Assembly (NCBI GenBank): GCA_023131225.1
Contig: JAGLZW010000010.1
Span: 1 to 64,000, forward strand
Direction of reading: 5' to 3'
Source of the DNA: Candidatus Bathyarchaeota archaeon
Lineage (GTDB): Archaea > Thermoproteota > Bathyarchaeia > Bathyarchaeales > SOJC01
Length of the DNA: 64,000 bases
Each line of letters begins with the position of its first letter. Within the stretch, counting starts at the first letter, position 1. Under the pieces are notes generated by a model. It did no database searches. It was not told the origin of the DNA and saw nothing but the letters and a program-made list of their open reading frames with translations. Made by a program: the position numbers and the translations under genes. Below, in pieces: positions 53,534 through 62,105 of the stretch.

Positions 53534-54805
53534 CTACTTTTCAGTGCATTGTGGTTGCTTAATGAATAGTGCAGTTAGAATAAAACATAGCATAATGACA
53601 ACCGATGCCATGACGAAGGACAATTCAGGATTAACTCGCTCGTAAACGAATCCTCCTAGAAGACTTGCTGGAACGCTGAATGCTGACCAAGCAACGCCGA
53701 AAGCAGCGAACACTCTTCCTCTTCTTTCCTTTGGAATCAGGTCTGCTTCCAAAGATGAGTATGTTGGCTCATAAAAAGACCATATGAAGGAACTTGCGGT
53801 CCAGAGAGCTAGAACTTGTATGAACATGCCGCAGCGGATAAAGAGAAGGTAGGTGAATATGTCTAAGGCTGTTGTTGCTAACAGAATTTTTCTTCGACTG
53901 AATTTGTCTAGCAGTTTGCCAACTATAAGTATCTTCGACGCGATGCTGATTGCACTGCCTATGCTTATGACGATGCCCCATTGTGTAGATGTGACGCCGA
54001 TTATTTCTTCGGCGTAGACTATCCAGTAGGGTTCGACTAGGCCGTATTCGAATGCCCATAAAATGTAGATGGCTGTTAGGGCGAGGGCTGAGTGGGGCAT
54101 CCATGACCATGTTTGTAAGTGTCCTTTGAAGGCGTCTTTTACGAGTTTGCTTAATCCTTTAAGGCTGTATTGCTCATCAGTTTGTCTGTTCTGAGGAGAA
54201 ATGGTTTCTGTGAGCATTGATAGTCGTATTATTCCTGCAGTTATGCCTATTATTGCCAGGCCAACGTAAGCCCATCTCATTGGGGCTAGAATGCCGTGGA
54301 TGTCGATTAGGTAGCCGCCGATGGAGGGCATTATGGCCCATGGTAGGAAGCTTAGGCAGCTGTAGAATGCGAAGGCTGTTCCTCTTTTTTGTTCGTTTAT
54401 GGAGTCTGCTAGTATGGCCCAGAATGCGGGTTCGAATATCCAGCACATGTTTGTTAGTATTATGGCTAGGATTAGGAATTGCCAGTTGGGTGCGATTGCT
54501 ACGAGGAATTGGCTTAACCCAAGGATTATGGTCATTAAGCCGATTAGTTTCTTTCTGCCATACAGATCTGCTATGTGGCCGCCTATGATCGAGAATATGA
54601 CATAAGTAGTGCTTCCCAAGGCTGCGATTAGGCCTATTGTTATCTCTGTTCCGCCTAGTCCGAAGACGTATAGGGAGAAGTAGGTGTTACAGATGCTTGT
54701 GGGGATTCCACATAGTGTGGATGTGAGGGTTAGCACTAAGTAGTTGCGTGTCATGAAGCCAAAGCGTGGCTTGTCCTCTTTTTGGTTCAATTTTTTCACC
54801 CTCAC
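53534..54805 (-). CDS. Major facilitator superfamily transporter
   Basis: Transporter of 423 residues with about twelve helices. The MFS loop signature GGHIADLYGRKKLIG lies between helices two and three, and a second copy-like segment (GKLLDKFSRRKILL) lies in the other half. Substrate unknown. It is convergent with hypF and divergent from the surface-protein region. Confidence 0.9.
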   Translation of the reverse strand: MRVKKLNQKEDKPRFGFMTRNYLVLTLTSTLCGIPTSICNTYFSLYVFGLGGTEITIGLIAALGSTTYVIFSIIGGHIADLYGRKKLIGLMTIILGLSQFLVAIAPNWQFLILAIILTNMCWIFEPAFWAILADSINEQKRGTAFAFYSCLSFLPWAIMPSIGGYLIDIHGILAPMRWAYVGLAIIGITAGIIRLSMLTETISPQNRQTDEQYSLKGLSKLVKDAFKGHLQTWSWMPHSALALTAIYILWAFEYGLVEPYWIVYAEEIIGVTSTQWGIVISIGSAISIASKILIVGKLLDKFSRRKILLATTALDIFTYLLFIRCGMFIQVLALWTASSFIWSFYEPTYSSLEADLIPKERRGRVFAAFGVAWSAFSVPASLLGGFVYERVNPELSFVMASVVIMLCFILTALFIKQPQCTEK

Positions 54806-54966
54806 AGGTTAGGTTATGTTCTGCTTTCAGATACATGTGAATTCTCTTCCACGATAGCAGTTCACCCTTAAAAAACTAACGCCTTGACATACAAAGCCAC
54901 ATGAAAAAACGCAAATAGAATCGCGGGCTTGTCTGTTGCGTTGCTGGTAGAACGCGAACCAGCAAC

Positions 54967-54985
54967 CAGTGGAGATATCACCCGA
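54967..54985. repeat. Dispersed near-palindromic repeat, degenerate copy
   Basis: CAGTGGAGATATCACCCGA differs from the other copies by a few bases and directly abuts the hairpin at 54940-54966. Confidence 0.4.
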
Positions 54986-55045
54986 TATGAGGCTCTAAAT
55001 GTCTGTTATCTTCCATTCTATATCATGTATTTCGCAGCACAGAAT

Positions 55046-55080
55046 ACAGTGGAGATGTCTCCCGCATTTACCCATTTTTC
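55046..55080. repeat. Dispersed near-palindromic repeat, copy 2
   Basis: ACAGTGGAGATGTCTCCCGCA followed by a CCCATTTTT segment. The first 21 bases equal copy 3 at 55926-55946, exactly 880 nt away, in the same orientation. Confidence 0.6.
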
Positions 55081-55264
55081 CAGAATATTCATGCATGTTC
55101 TATATCAAACACGTGAAACCAGTTAGACGCATGTAGAAACATTATAGAAAAATCTTTCACAAGTCATTTATTCGCCTAAAACAAAAGATTTGTGTAGAGT
55201 TGAAGGGGGATTGCTGATTTGCCAATTCCCCAAGTAAAAAAATGGTAAGGGAGGTGAAAAAAGA

Positions 55265-55873
55265 ATGAAGTTGAACAAGAAAATTGTTACTCTGACCTCA
55301 GTCATTGCAATTATATCCTTTCTAATTGGAACTGCACTGGTAGCTGCTGGACCAGAAGACCCTCTCACTGAAATGTGGGAAGCCATCTTTGGCATTCAGG
55401 ACGACGTGGAAGACCTGCAAACTCAGATTGATTTACAGGCTCAAATAGCAGATTTGCAGAGTGAAGTAGATGTGTTGAAGGCTCAGATGGAGTTTCTTGA
55501 AGACCCATGGATAGTAGGACCACCAGGACCACAAGGAGAAACAGGACCACAGGGAGCACTAGGGGGATTTGATGCACCAGATTACGACAGCGGATGGGTA
55601 TCCGCTGCTGGTTGGGTTAACGATAGAAAGTCATTTGATCACGGTCTCGGGACAACCGATTTATTCGTTTACGTTTATGGGCGCCTAATTGAGGGAGGCG
55701 ATTGGGTTTACCATCAAATTGGAATCGGTTGGGATACGACCATAGACGGCGTGGACATTGCTTTCACTGGAATGAGATGGCTCCTAGTAGATGAGAACAC
55801 AGTAGATCTCTTAAGAGGATATGAAGATTGGCAATGGGAAGAGGCTCGAGTACTCATCTGGGTAATATCATAA
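55265..55873 (+). CDS. Secreted coiled-coil protein with short collagen-like repeat
   Basis: Protein of 202 residues with a signal peptide (about 1-27, LVAAG), a coiled coil (about 45-80, with DLQTQIDLQAQIADLQSEV) and five G-x-y triplets (GPPGPQGETGPQG), then a C-terminal domain rich in W, G and D (VYGRLIEGGDWVY). The coiled coil and triplets suggest trimer formation at the cell surface. SD GGGAGGTGA precedes ATG 55265. It is flanked by copies 2 and 3 of the repeat. No family recognised. Confidence 0.75.
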   Translation: MKLNKKIVTLTSVIAIISFLIGTALVAAGPEDPLTEMWEAIFGIQDDVEDLQTQIDLQAQIADLQSEVDVLKAQMEFLEDPWIVGPPGPQGETGPQGALGGFDAPDYDSGWVSAAGWVNDRKSFDHGLGTTDLFVYVYGRLIEGGDWVYHQIGIGWDTTIDGVDIAFTGMRWLLVDENTVDLLRGYEDWQWEEARVLIWVIS

Positions 55874-55924
55874 ACTCCAATAGCACTACACAAAGAAAAG
55901 CGATCGAGGTGAGGTATTTCAGGT

Positions 55925-55960
55925 CACAGTGGAGATGTCTCCCGCAAACCCCCATTTTTG
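55925..55960. repeat. Dispersed near-palindromic repeat, copy 3
   Basis: CACAGTGGAGATGTCTCCCGCA then a CCCATTTTTG segment, just downstream of the collagen-like gene. With copy 2 it brackets that gene. Confidence 0.6.
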
Positions 55961-56136
55961 GGTAACAACCAATCATTTGCATAGAACATTCTTCCATAAA
56001 TGTTATTTGGAAACAGAATGATATAACTTTTGAAGTTGGGGAGCAATCTGAGGGAAACAGCTTCTTGAATATTGTAGGTATAACACTGTTGCCAACAACT
56101 TTTGCTGTCCATTAAGAAAGCGTTTAAAAGAACAAA

Positions 56137-57183
56137 ATGGAGGTGAATAAAATCAAGAAAATAATAATGATGTTCACAATGGTTGCGTTCTTAACACTTC
56201 TGCCATTTGCAGTTCCAACAAGTGCAGTTATAAACGAACAACCTAACGAACAACAAATACAACAACCAAGTAGTTTTAGTTATATCGTCATTAACCCTGA
56301 TGGTTCAGTAACAGGAAATTCACCACACGTTCATAGGCTTTATCATGTTCCTTTTACCGAAACATACGGGTTTATAGGTAACATACATGCCGAGATTTAT
56401 GTGCAAAGAAGTGGAGTAACAATCGATGGTGACGGATGGACTCTCAATGCCACAGCATTTGACTTTGGAAGTGGATGGTGGGACAATCTAGAATATGGAT
56501 TCACTCTGAACTCTGTTGACGACGTAACTATCAAAAACGTGCAGGTTGTGAACTTTTTGTGGGCCTTTACTCTGGTAAATACCATTGACATCACAATTGA
56601 AGAAAATGTTGTGTTCACTATTTTAGGCACATTAGTACTCAATTCAACATATACTAACGTCTACAAAAACAGCTTCTCAAACTGGTTCGGTATCTTCAAC
56701 CTTAACTCAAACCATAGCACCTACGCGGTGAACAGCATAACCTGTTACGGTGGCTTCGAACTTGTAGGTATAGTCTTCGAGAACAGTCACTTCAATACCA
56801 TCCGAGAAAACTACATCCAACACTGGAGGTTTTTAGGTCTAGGAATTGCACCAGATTCTAACAACAATAAAGTTTATCAAAACACGTTCTTCAACAATAG
56901 CAAAGGACTCTCAGTTACAGGTAGGGACAATAGGATTTATCGAAACGATTTCCAAAACAACACTATTCACTGCTCGGCTGGAGAATCGCAGAACTACTGG
57001 AATAAAAACTACTGGGACACCTACAACGGCACTGACAGTGACGGCGACAAAATAGGAGACACACCATACGTCATTGGTGAAAACAACATAGACTACCAGC
57101 CGTTGATGATTCCTTTTGAAGACTACCTCAACTATCCCCAAAAAACAGGTGGTCTTGGTTGGCAACGGAACCTGATGAGATAA
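56137..57183 (+). CDS. Secreted NosD-type beta-helix protein
   Basis: Protein of 348 residues with signal peptide (KKIIMMFTMVAFLTLLPF) and beta-helix repeats (NITIEENVVFTI-like, SNHSTYAVNSITCYG, NNNKVYQNTF). It ends with the Y-rich NYWNKNYWDTYNGTDSDGD also found in the subtilase. ATG 56137 lies inside the SD itself (ATGGAGGTGA); the codon best spaced from GGAGGTGA is ATC 56152, which would start the protein as (M)KKIIMM. The SD position makes an ATC start possible but this case is weaker than others. Confidence 0.85.
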   Translation: MEVNKIKKIIMMFTMVAFLTLLPFAVPTSAVINEQPNEQQIQQPSSFSYIVINPDGSVTGNSPHVHRLYHVPFTETYGFIGNIHAEIYVQRSGVTIDGDGWTLNATAFDFGSGWWDNLEYGFTLNSVDDVTIKNVQVVNFLWAFTLVNTIDITIEENVVFTILGTLVLNSTYTNVYKNSFSNWFGIFNLNSNHSTYAVNSITCYGGFELVGIVFENSHFNTIRENYIQHWRFLGLGIAPDSNNNKVYQNTFFNNSKGLSVTGRDNRIYRNDFQNNTIHCSAGESQNYWNKNYWDTYNGTDSDGDKIGDTPYVIGENNIDYQPLMIPFEDYLNYPQKTGGLGWQRNLMR

Positions 57184-57304
57184 GGCAGAAACTGCTAACC
57201 GACTTCAAACAACAACTCCCATCTTTTTTGAGGTGTGAGCGGAATCCTCGAAAGGGGACGCACCACAAAAAGATGTGTAAAAGACAAAAAAGGAGAAATC
57301 AAAA

Positions 57305-57715
57305 CTGAACAAAAAAATAGCAACTTTGACAATTCTAGTGATGGCATTGTTTCTAAGCATCAATGTGACAAACATTCAACCAGTTAGAGCAAGTGGAACC
57401 ATTTACATTAGGGCTGATAGCAGCATTGACCCTCCAACAGCACCAATTTTAACTATTGACAACATAACCTATACCCTTACTGATAACTTCATCACTGATG
57501 CAGATGGAATCGTTGTTGAGAGGGACAACATCGTAGTTGATGGAGCAGGTTACGCGCTTCAAGGATCAGGGCCGGCATGCCTGCATGGAATAGACCTTTC
57601 TGGAAGAAGCAACGTGACAATAATGAACGCACACATCAAACTCTTCGATAGTGGCATTTGGCTCTATAATTCTTCAACTCTTTTTAAATACTTCTGCGGT
57701 TCCGCAAAGTACTGA
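57305..57715 (+). pseudogene. Truncated secreted beta-helix protein, apparent CTG start
   Basis: The first 110 residues are a signal peptide (NKKIATLTILVMALFLSI, cleaved near RASGT) and the beginning of a beta-helix protein of the NosD kind (DNIVVDGAGYALQGSG, GIWLYNSS). At about 57680 the reading departs from the family and stops at 57715, at a hairpin and a tRNA-like fragment, so the gene is cut by a rearrangement. In the expected place the start codon is CTG 57305, eight nt after AGGAGA; TTG 57326 would remove the positive N-terminus of the signal peptide. Confidence 0.7.
57689..57711 (+). other. Strong hairpin with bulge
   Basis: TACTT-C-TGCGG and CCGCA-AAGTA pair over ten bases around a TT loop with a single bulged C. 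A TATA-like TTTTTAAATA (57681-57690) lies immediately before. It sits between the truncated gene and the tRNA fragment. Confidence 0.5.
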
Positions 57716-57723
57716 AAAATGTG

Positions 57724-57753
57724 TGTGTGGGGGTTCGAATCCCACCCCTGCAC
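57724..57753 (+). other. tRNA 3'-end fragment (B box and acceptor end)
   Basis: GGTTCGAATCC (57732-57742) is a perfect tRNA B-box/T-loop consensus and is followed by CACCCCTGCA, which looks like a tRNA acceptor 3' strand. No D arm or anticodon arm precedes it, and the T stem has a mismatch. It is best read as an attachment-site scar left by an element integrated into a tRNA gene. Confidence 0.5.
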
Positions 57754-58250
57754 TTTGGGCAACTCGCCTAGTTTGTGCATATTGGTTTAACTTCTCCAGA
57801 GTAGAAATTTGAGTAAGAATCCAATTTCTTGAAATTTGTCAGGAGTTTTATTGTTTTCTCCATCAGTTCACTCCTCTGTTCTGAACAGGTTCATCATGAG
57901 TTCGAGCAAAACTATGGTAAATTCATGGTTGATGCAACTCTTGAAAAACCGTTGTGCAGCCTTTTAACTCATGCGTTCAAGCTAAATTCAGAAAAAAAGC
58001 CTAAAATGAGCTGTTCATGGGCAAATTCAAGAAGCCTAAAAAATGCAAGGTTTGTTCAAACCTTTTTCAAAGTTAGGTATTGTCTTTTCAGGTTTTTGTG
58101 ATTTTTGGGGATTGATAGGATTTTGACAGCCTTTTTGACAGGATTTCCCATGACCTCTCCATCATCCTAGAAATGCGCGCATTTGTGTTGTCATCTACGT
58201 AAACCGAAACTGATTTATGGGCGATGAAGATTCTCGACAGAGGATAAGAA
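57754..58250. other. Gap after the tRNA fragment
   Basis: A 90-codon frame at 57829-58101 has no SD and an unlikely composition, so I do not call it. The last part holds the hypC promoter region; GAGGATAA is the hypC ribosome binding site. Confidence 0.5.
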
Positions 58251-58487
58251 ATGTGTTTGGCAATTCCTGCAAAAGTTGTGAAGGTTCATGGTGATGTAGC
58301 TGAGGTGGACTTTGGGGGAGGTGTCCTTAGAGAAGTAAACGTTGTTCTGGTAGAGGCGAAGGTTGATGAGTATGTTTTGGTTCACGCAGGCTATGCTATC
58401 CAAGTAATTGACAGAAAAGAGGCTGAGGAGACGCTTAGGTTGTGGAATGAAATTTTGAAAATGGAAGAGCCAATGCCTAAGCCATAG
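58251..58487 (+). CDS. hypC: Hydrogenase maturation chaperone HypC
   Basis: Protein of 78 residues beginning MCLAIPAKVVK, the HypC signature whose Cys2 carries the iron-ligand intermediate together with HypD. The remaining beta-barrel (VDFGGGVLREVNVVL) is normal. ATG with GAGG upstream. hypD follows 75 nt later. Confidence 0.95.
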   Translation: MCLAIPAKVVKVHGDVAEVDFGGGVLREVNVVLVEAKVDEYVLVHAGYAIQVIDRKEAEETLRLWNEILKMEEPMPKP

Positions 58488-58561
58488 GAACTTTTGCATA
58501 TGCAGGAAATTTTTGGGCACTACTTAATAAGAGGCGTTGAAACGCGGACTTGTGATTTGGT

Positions 58562-59644
58562 TTGAAAGAGTTAGCGGGGTTTCGTAATCCAGAATTGGCG
58601 AGGCGGGTTACGAAGCACATTCTTGAGCTTACGCCAGACTACTTGGTGAAGTTTTGCCACGTTTGCGGAACTCATGAGTGGACGGTGACTCATTTTGGGC
58701 TGCGCAGTTTCTTTCCGAAGAATGTGGAGGTGATTGCGGGGCCTGGATGTCCTGTCTGTGTTTTACCGGCAGCAGAAATTGATGAGGCGGTTAAGTTGGC
58801 ATTGAAGGGGGTTACAGTTGCAACTTTTGGGGATGTTCTGCGGGTTCCCGGCTCGGACTTGTCTTTGGCTGAGGCGAGGGCTAAGGGAGGTGATGTGCGT
58901 GTTGTTTACGGTGTCGGTGATGCTGTGAAGATGGCGAAGGAAGAACCGGGTAGAGATTTTGCTTTTTTTGCGATTGGTTTTGAGACAACTGCGCCTACGA
59001 CGGCGAATGAAGTGTTAAAGGGGCCGCCTGAGAATCTTAGTTTTCTTGTTTCGCATCGTTTGATCCCGCCGGCTATGGAGCTGTTGTTGGGGATTGGAGA
59101 TTTGCATATTGACGGATTTATTGCACCGGGTCATGTTTCAACCATTATTGGTTTGAAGCCTTACGAAGTGTTTACGAGTGCTTATCATATGCCTGTTGTA
59201 GTGGCTGGTTTTGAGCCTTTAGATGTACTGTTTGCAGTTGACTTATTATTGCGACAATTGAGGGACGGGGTGGCTAGGTTGGAGAACGAGTATGGGCGGG
59301 CTGTGAAACGGGAGGGAAATGTAAAGGCGTTAAAGCTTGTTAGTCGTGTTTTCGATGTTGTTAAAGGTGGTTGGAGAGGTCTAGGAATGTTGCCTTCCTC
59401 AGCGTTTGCCTTGAAAGACGAGTTTGAAGAGTGGGATGCTCGAAAGAAGCACGGTGTGAAAGTAAAAGTTGGCAGAGATCTTTTACCTGGATGCCAATGT
59501 CATTTAGTAATGATTGGAAAAATTAAGCCCAGCGAATGTCAATTGTTCATGGATGCTTGCAGGCCCGAGTCGCCGAAGGGAGCTTGCATGGTTTCAATGG
59601 AAGGCACTTGTCGCATCTGGGCGAAGCATGGTGTAAAGCAGTAG
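58562..59644 (+). CDS. hypD: Hydrogenase maturation protein HypD
   Basis: Iron-sulfur protein of 360 residues on which the Fe(CN)2CO unit is built with HypC. Family motifs are FCHVCGTHEWTVTHFGLR, GPGCPVCVLP, GFETTAPTTA and the C-terminal cysteines GCQCHLVMIGKIKPSEC and CMVSMEGTCRIW that bind the 4Fe-4S cluster. TTG start. hypE, hypA and hypB are not in the window. Confidence 0.96.
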   Translation: MKELAGFRNPELARRVTKHILELTPDYLVKFCHVCGTHEWTVTHFGLRSFFPKNVEVIAGPGCPVCVLPAAEIDEAVKLALKGVTVATFGDVLRVPGSDLSLAEARAKGGDVRVVYGVGDAVKMAKEEPGRDFAFFAIGFETTAPTTANEVLKGPPENLSFLVSHRLIPPAMELLLGIGDLHIDGFIAPGHVSTIIGLKPYEVFTSAYHMPVVVAGFEPLDVLFAVDLLLRQLRDGVARLENEYGRAVKREGNVKALKLVSRVFDVVKGGWRGLGMLPSSAFALKDEFEEWDARKKHGVKVKVGRDLLPGCQCHLVMIGKIKPSECQLFMDACRPESPKGACMVSMEGTCRIWAKHGVKQ

Positions 59645-59903
59645 AAGTTGTTCGTGGCATCTTGGCTAGGCTGTTCTATTAGATTCAAATTTTTATAGAT
59701 TACTCACTCGGTAGCCTCGAAAAAGACCGATTTGACGTATTAACCGCATAGAAGAGGCTCTAAATAGGCTACTTTTCTTGTGTAACATGGTAAAACAAGC
59801 TTCTTTTAGCCGTGAAGCGCAACCACGTAACAAGCATGATGTATCATAAGTAAAAAACGTCTAAAGAAAAAATGAAAAGGGAATGCGCGCGCGCGCGTTT
59901 GGC

Positions 59904-60449
59904 TTATGCAGCTGGTGTTCTCACCTTTAGGTTCACCGTTACTGAGTGCGATAGTGTGGCTGTTGATTTCCATTTGATTTCCCATTGGAACTTCCATTCA
60001 GTGTTTCCAGTTATCGTGAGGGATGTTAAGTCGCTTCCTTGTGAGCCGCCGCTCCAAACGGTCAGGTTGCCCATGCTGGCTGAGTTAGTTACGTTGTATA
60101 GTCTTACGATTATTGAATCCATTTCGGCTGTGTCGCTGGTGACTTGGTCTATCAAGAGATCGAAGGTAATGGAGGATGCTCCTGTGTTGTTTAATCTTAC
60201 TGGGTCGGGGTATTCTCTAGTTCCGTTGGGTGGCCCTTTTAGTTGCGTGAGAGTACACGTGACTCCGTTGATTTGTGTGCCTGCGTCGGTGCTGTCCGTC
60301 CCGTTAATCCACGCCAATGGCAAACCTTCTACGCCGATTGTTGCATCTTGGTACATGTAGTTGTAGACTGTTGCGCTTACTGTGGCTATGAGTAGCGATG
60401 ATATTAGTAGTATTATGAGTTTTGCTGATTTCTTGTAGTTTATGTTCAT
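59904..60449 (-). CDS. Secreted beta-rich protein
   Basis: Protein of 181 residues with an N-terminal membrane or signal segment (KLIILLISSLLIATVSATVY) and an Asn/Thr-rich beta domain (LYNVTNSASMGNL, HSVTVNLKVR). It resembles small surface or pilin-like proteins but I cannot name a family. It starts at ATG 60449 with GGAGGTGA, overlapping the membrane-protein gene by four nt, so the two may be made together. A GC-alternating tract lies near 59884, just after its stop. Confidence 0.68.
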   Translation of the reverse strand: MNINYKKSAKLIILLISSLLIATVSATVYNYMYQDATIGVEGLPLAWINGTDSTDAGTQINGVTCTLTQLKGPPNGTREYPDPVRLNNTGASSITFDLLIDQVTSDTAEMDSIIVRLYNVTNSASMGNLTVWSGGSQGSDLTSLTITGNTEWKFQWEIKWKSTATLSHSVTVNLKVRTPAA

Positions 60450-61150
60450 TTTGTTATTTCACCTCCTTTCGCTTTTTGTTTTTCCCGCCATAATCTTAGG
60501 AGTACGTAGAGGCTTGCCCCTAAAACTCCGACGCATGCAATCCCCAAAATTATGTAGATGTATATGGCGCCTGCTATGAAGGCGACTTCGCCCATTGTTG
60601 GCTTAATAGACACGAAGGCTGTTGCACCTATCAAAAGGGCTATCGTGGGAGTCGCAATTTGCCACCATTTTGGTTTTATGAGGGCGTAGATGCTTGCGCT
60701 GACCACTAGCGTGTCGAAGGCGAAGACGCTGATGAACATGAGATCTAAGGAGATTTGTGGAAGTGGGATGATTGGGTGCGGGGCTTCGGTGGCGTAGTTG
60801 TATAGGAACATTGTTGATATGATGAAAGTGGGGGCTGTGGCGATGATTGAGAAAAGCTTTGCGATGGTTTTCTTTTTCTTGTAGAAGAATAGATAGGCGT
60901 TAAGGGAGGCGATATTGGCTACTGCAATGATTAGGTAGATGAAGCTGTACCAGAAGCGCATATAATCTGCAAAGGAACCCATGAATTCTTGGGTGACGAG
61001 GAGTTGGCCGAAACCCGCTAGAGCTATTAGTTGGTAGAGGTAGGCGAGTTTGTCTGGGAAGTGTTTGTCGAATGTGCATGTTAGTAGGCTTGTGGCTAAG
61101 AAGAAGTCAATTCCCAGTAGCATGAAGAACTCTGGCATCAGGGATTGCAT
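60446..61150 (-). CDS. Seven-helix membrane protein
   Basis: Protein of 234 residues with six or seven hydrophobic helices and short loops; the C-terminus is basic (RLWREKQKAKGG). I do not recognise the family. It precedes the secreted protein gene and overlaps it, which suggests linked export or assembly. Confidence 0.7.
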   Translation of the reverse strand: MQSLMPEFFMLLGIDFFLATSLLTCTFDKHFPDKLAYLYQLIALAGFGQLLVTQEFMGSFADYMRFWYSFIYLIIAVANIASLNAYLFFYKKKKTIAKLFSIIATAPTFIISTMFLYNYATEAPHPIIPLPQISLDLMFISVFAFDTLVVSASIYALIKPKWWQIATPTIALLIGATAFVSIKPTMGEVAFIAGAIYIYIILGIACVGVLGASLYVLLRLWREKQKAKGGEITK

Positions 61151-61501
61151 TTTCTTTGTCTTTCCGCGGGGATGAAAAGAATTGTTTTGGTTTGTAACAT
61201 TTAAGATGTATGAATTCTGAATATTAATCAGAATCCGATACTAATCTGGAAGTGTGTTCACTTTAGTTTAGAAATAGAATCATTTTTGAAATGAAATGTA
61301 TATGCTCCAGATTCCTGTGCGATAAACTCAAAAGTTGTTCCTTGACTGACTCTACCCAAATTGACAACAGTGTTAGGTACTTTTTTCTAGGAAAAGAAGG
61401 TGCGCTTGAAACTGACTTTGAGCACAACTACAAAAATAATGTCTAGTGTGTGGGAAAATCTTTTTTTGGCTGGACTGGTTTGAATTAGTCGTGATGTAGA
61501 A

Positions 61502-62050
61502 TTGTCAAAGGAAAGGAAGAGTAGAGTTTCTGGTTCACCGTTAAGATATCTATTTCCAATAGCAATGCTGATCTCAATAGTTCTGGCCTTAACAGGTGGT
61601 TTATACTTAATCTATTTAGAGCCTTCTCCTTCGATCTATACGCACCTAGGAGTAATAGCCCTAATTATAGCCGGTGTTTCAATGAAATCTTTCTTCGATC
61701 ATCTTATAGTTAAGAGAAAGGAGAAAAAGAAGCAAATGAAGGCCCTGAAGGATTTGCTGATGGAATGCGAAGGAAACTTGGAGTTAATCAGGAACAAAAA
61801 GATACAATGGCCTCAGGTCCATTTCAGCATAATTTCGTATAATATAGTAAAGGAAAAGGCAATGCTTAGCGGTTTTTCATCCAAGCTTCATAAGCAAATT
61901 GAAGAGTCTTACCAACTAGTTTCAGAGATAGAAAAACGAAAATTCCGTGCCTTCGACCAAAAAACCGACATGATGCTTGAGAAACTTGCGCAAACACTTG
62001 CAGAAGTTATAGAAGAACTAAAGCGAGAAATCTATCGCCATCGCTCATAG
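61502..62050 (+). CDS. Membrane protein with coiled-coil tail
   Basis: Protein of 182 residues with two N-terminal helices (about 16-36 and 46-62), then a basic stretch (VKRKEKKKQMK) and a long helical, coiled-coil cytoplasmic part ending near REIYRHRS. TTG start. No family recognised. Confidence 0.6.
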   Translation: MSKERKSRVSGSPLRYLFPIAMLISIVLALTGGLYLIYLEPSPSIYTHLGVIALIIAGVSMKSFFDHLIVKRKEKKKQMKALKDLLMECEGNLELIRNKKIQWPQVHFSIISYNIVKEKAMLSGFSSKLHKQIEESYQLVSEIEKRKFRAFDQKTDMMLEKLAQTLAEVIEELKREIYRHRS

Positions 62051-62105
62051 TAAATGCTCGAACAGAGATTGGAAAACATTAGAGAAATATCACGACAATC
62101 GTGTG

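Larger units (their letters stand above)
54806..55264. other. Gap with hairpin and two repeat copies
   Basis: No convincing ORF. GTTGCTGG (54940-54947) pairs exactly with CCAGCAAC (54959-54966) around an 11-nt loop, and two copies of the dispersed near-palindrome follow. A strong SD (GGGAGGTGA) for the next gene ends the region. Confidence 0.55.

Noticed and set aside
54901-54966. Possible tRNA at the hairpin GTTGCTGG/CCAGCAAC
   Set aside because: Only one stem forms; no T arm or acceptor stem is present.
57829-58101. 90-codon frame after the tRNA fragment
   Set aside because: No SD, uneven composition and no recognisable domain.
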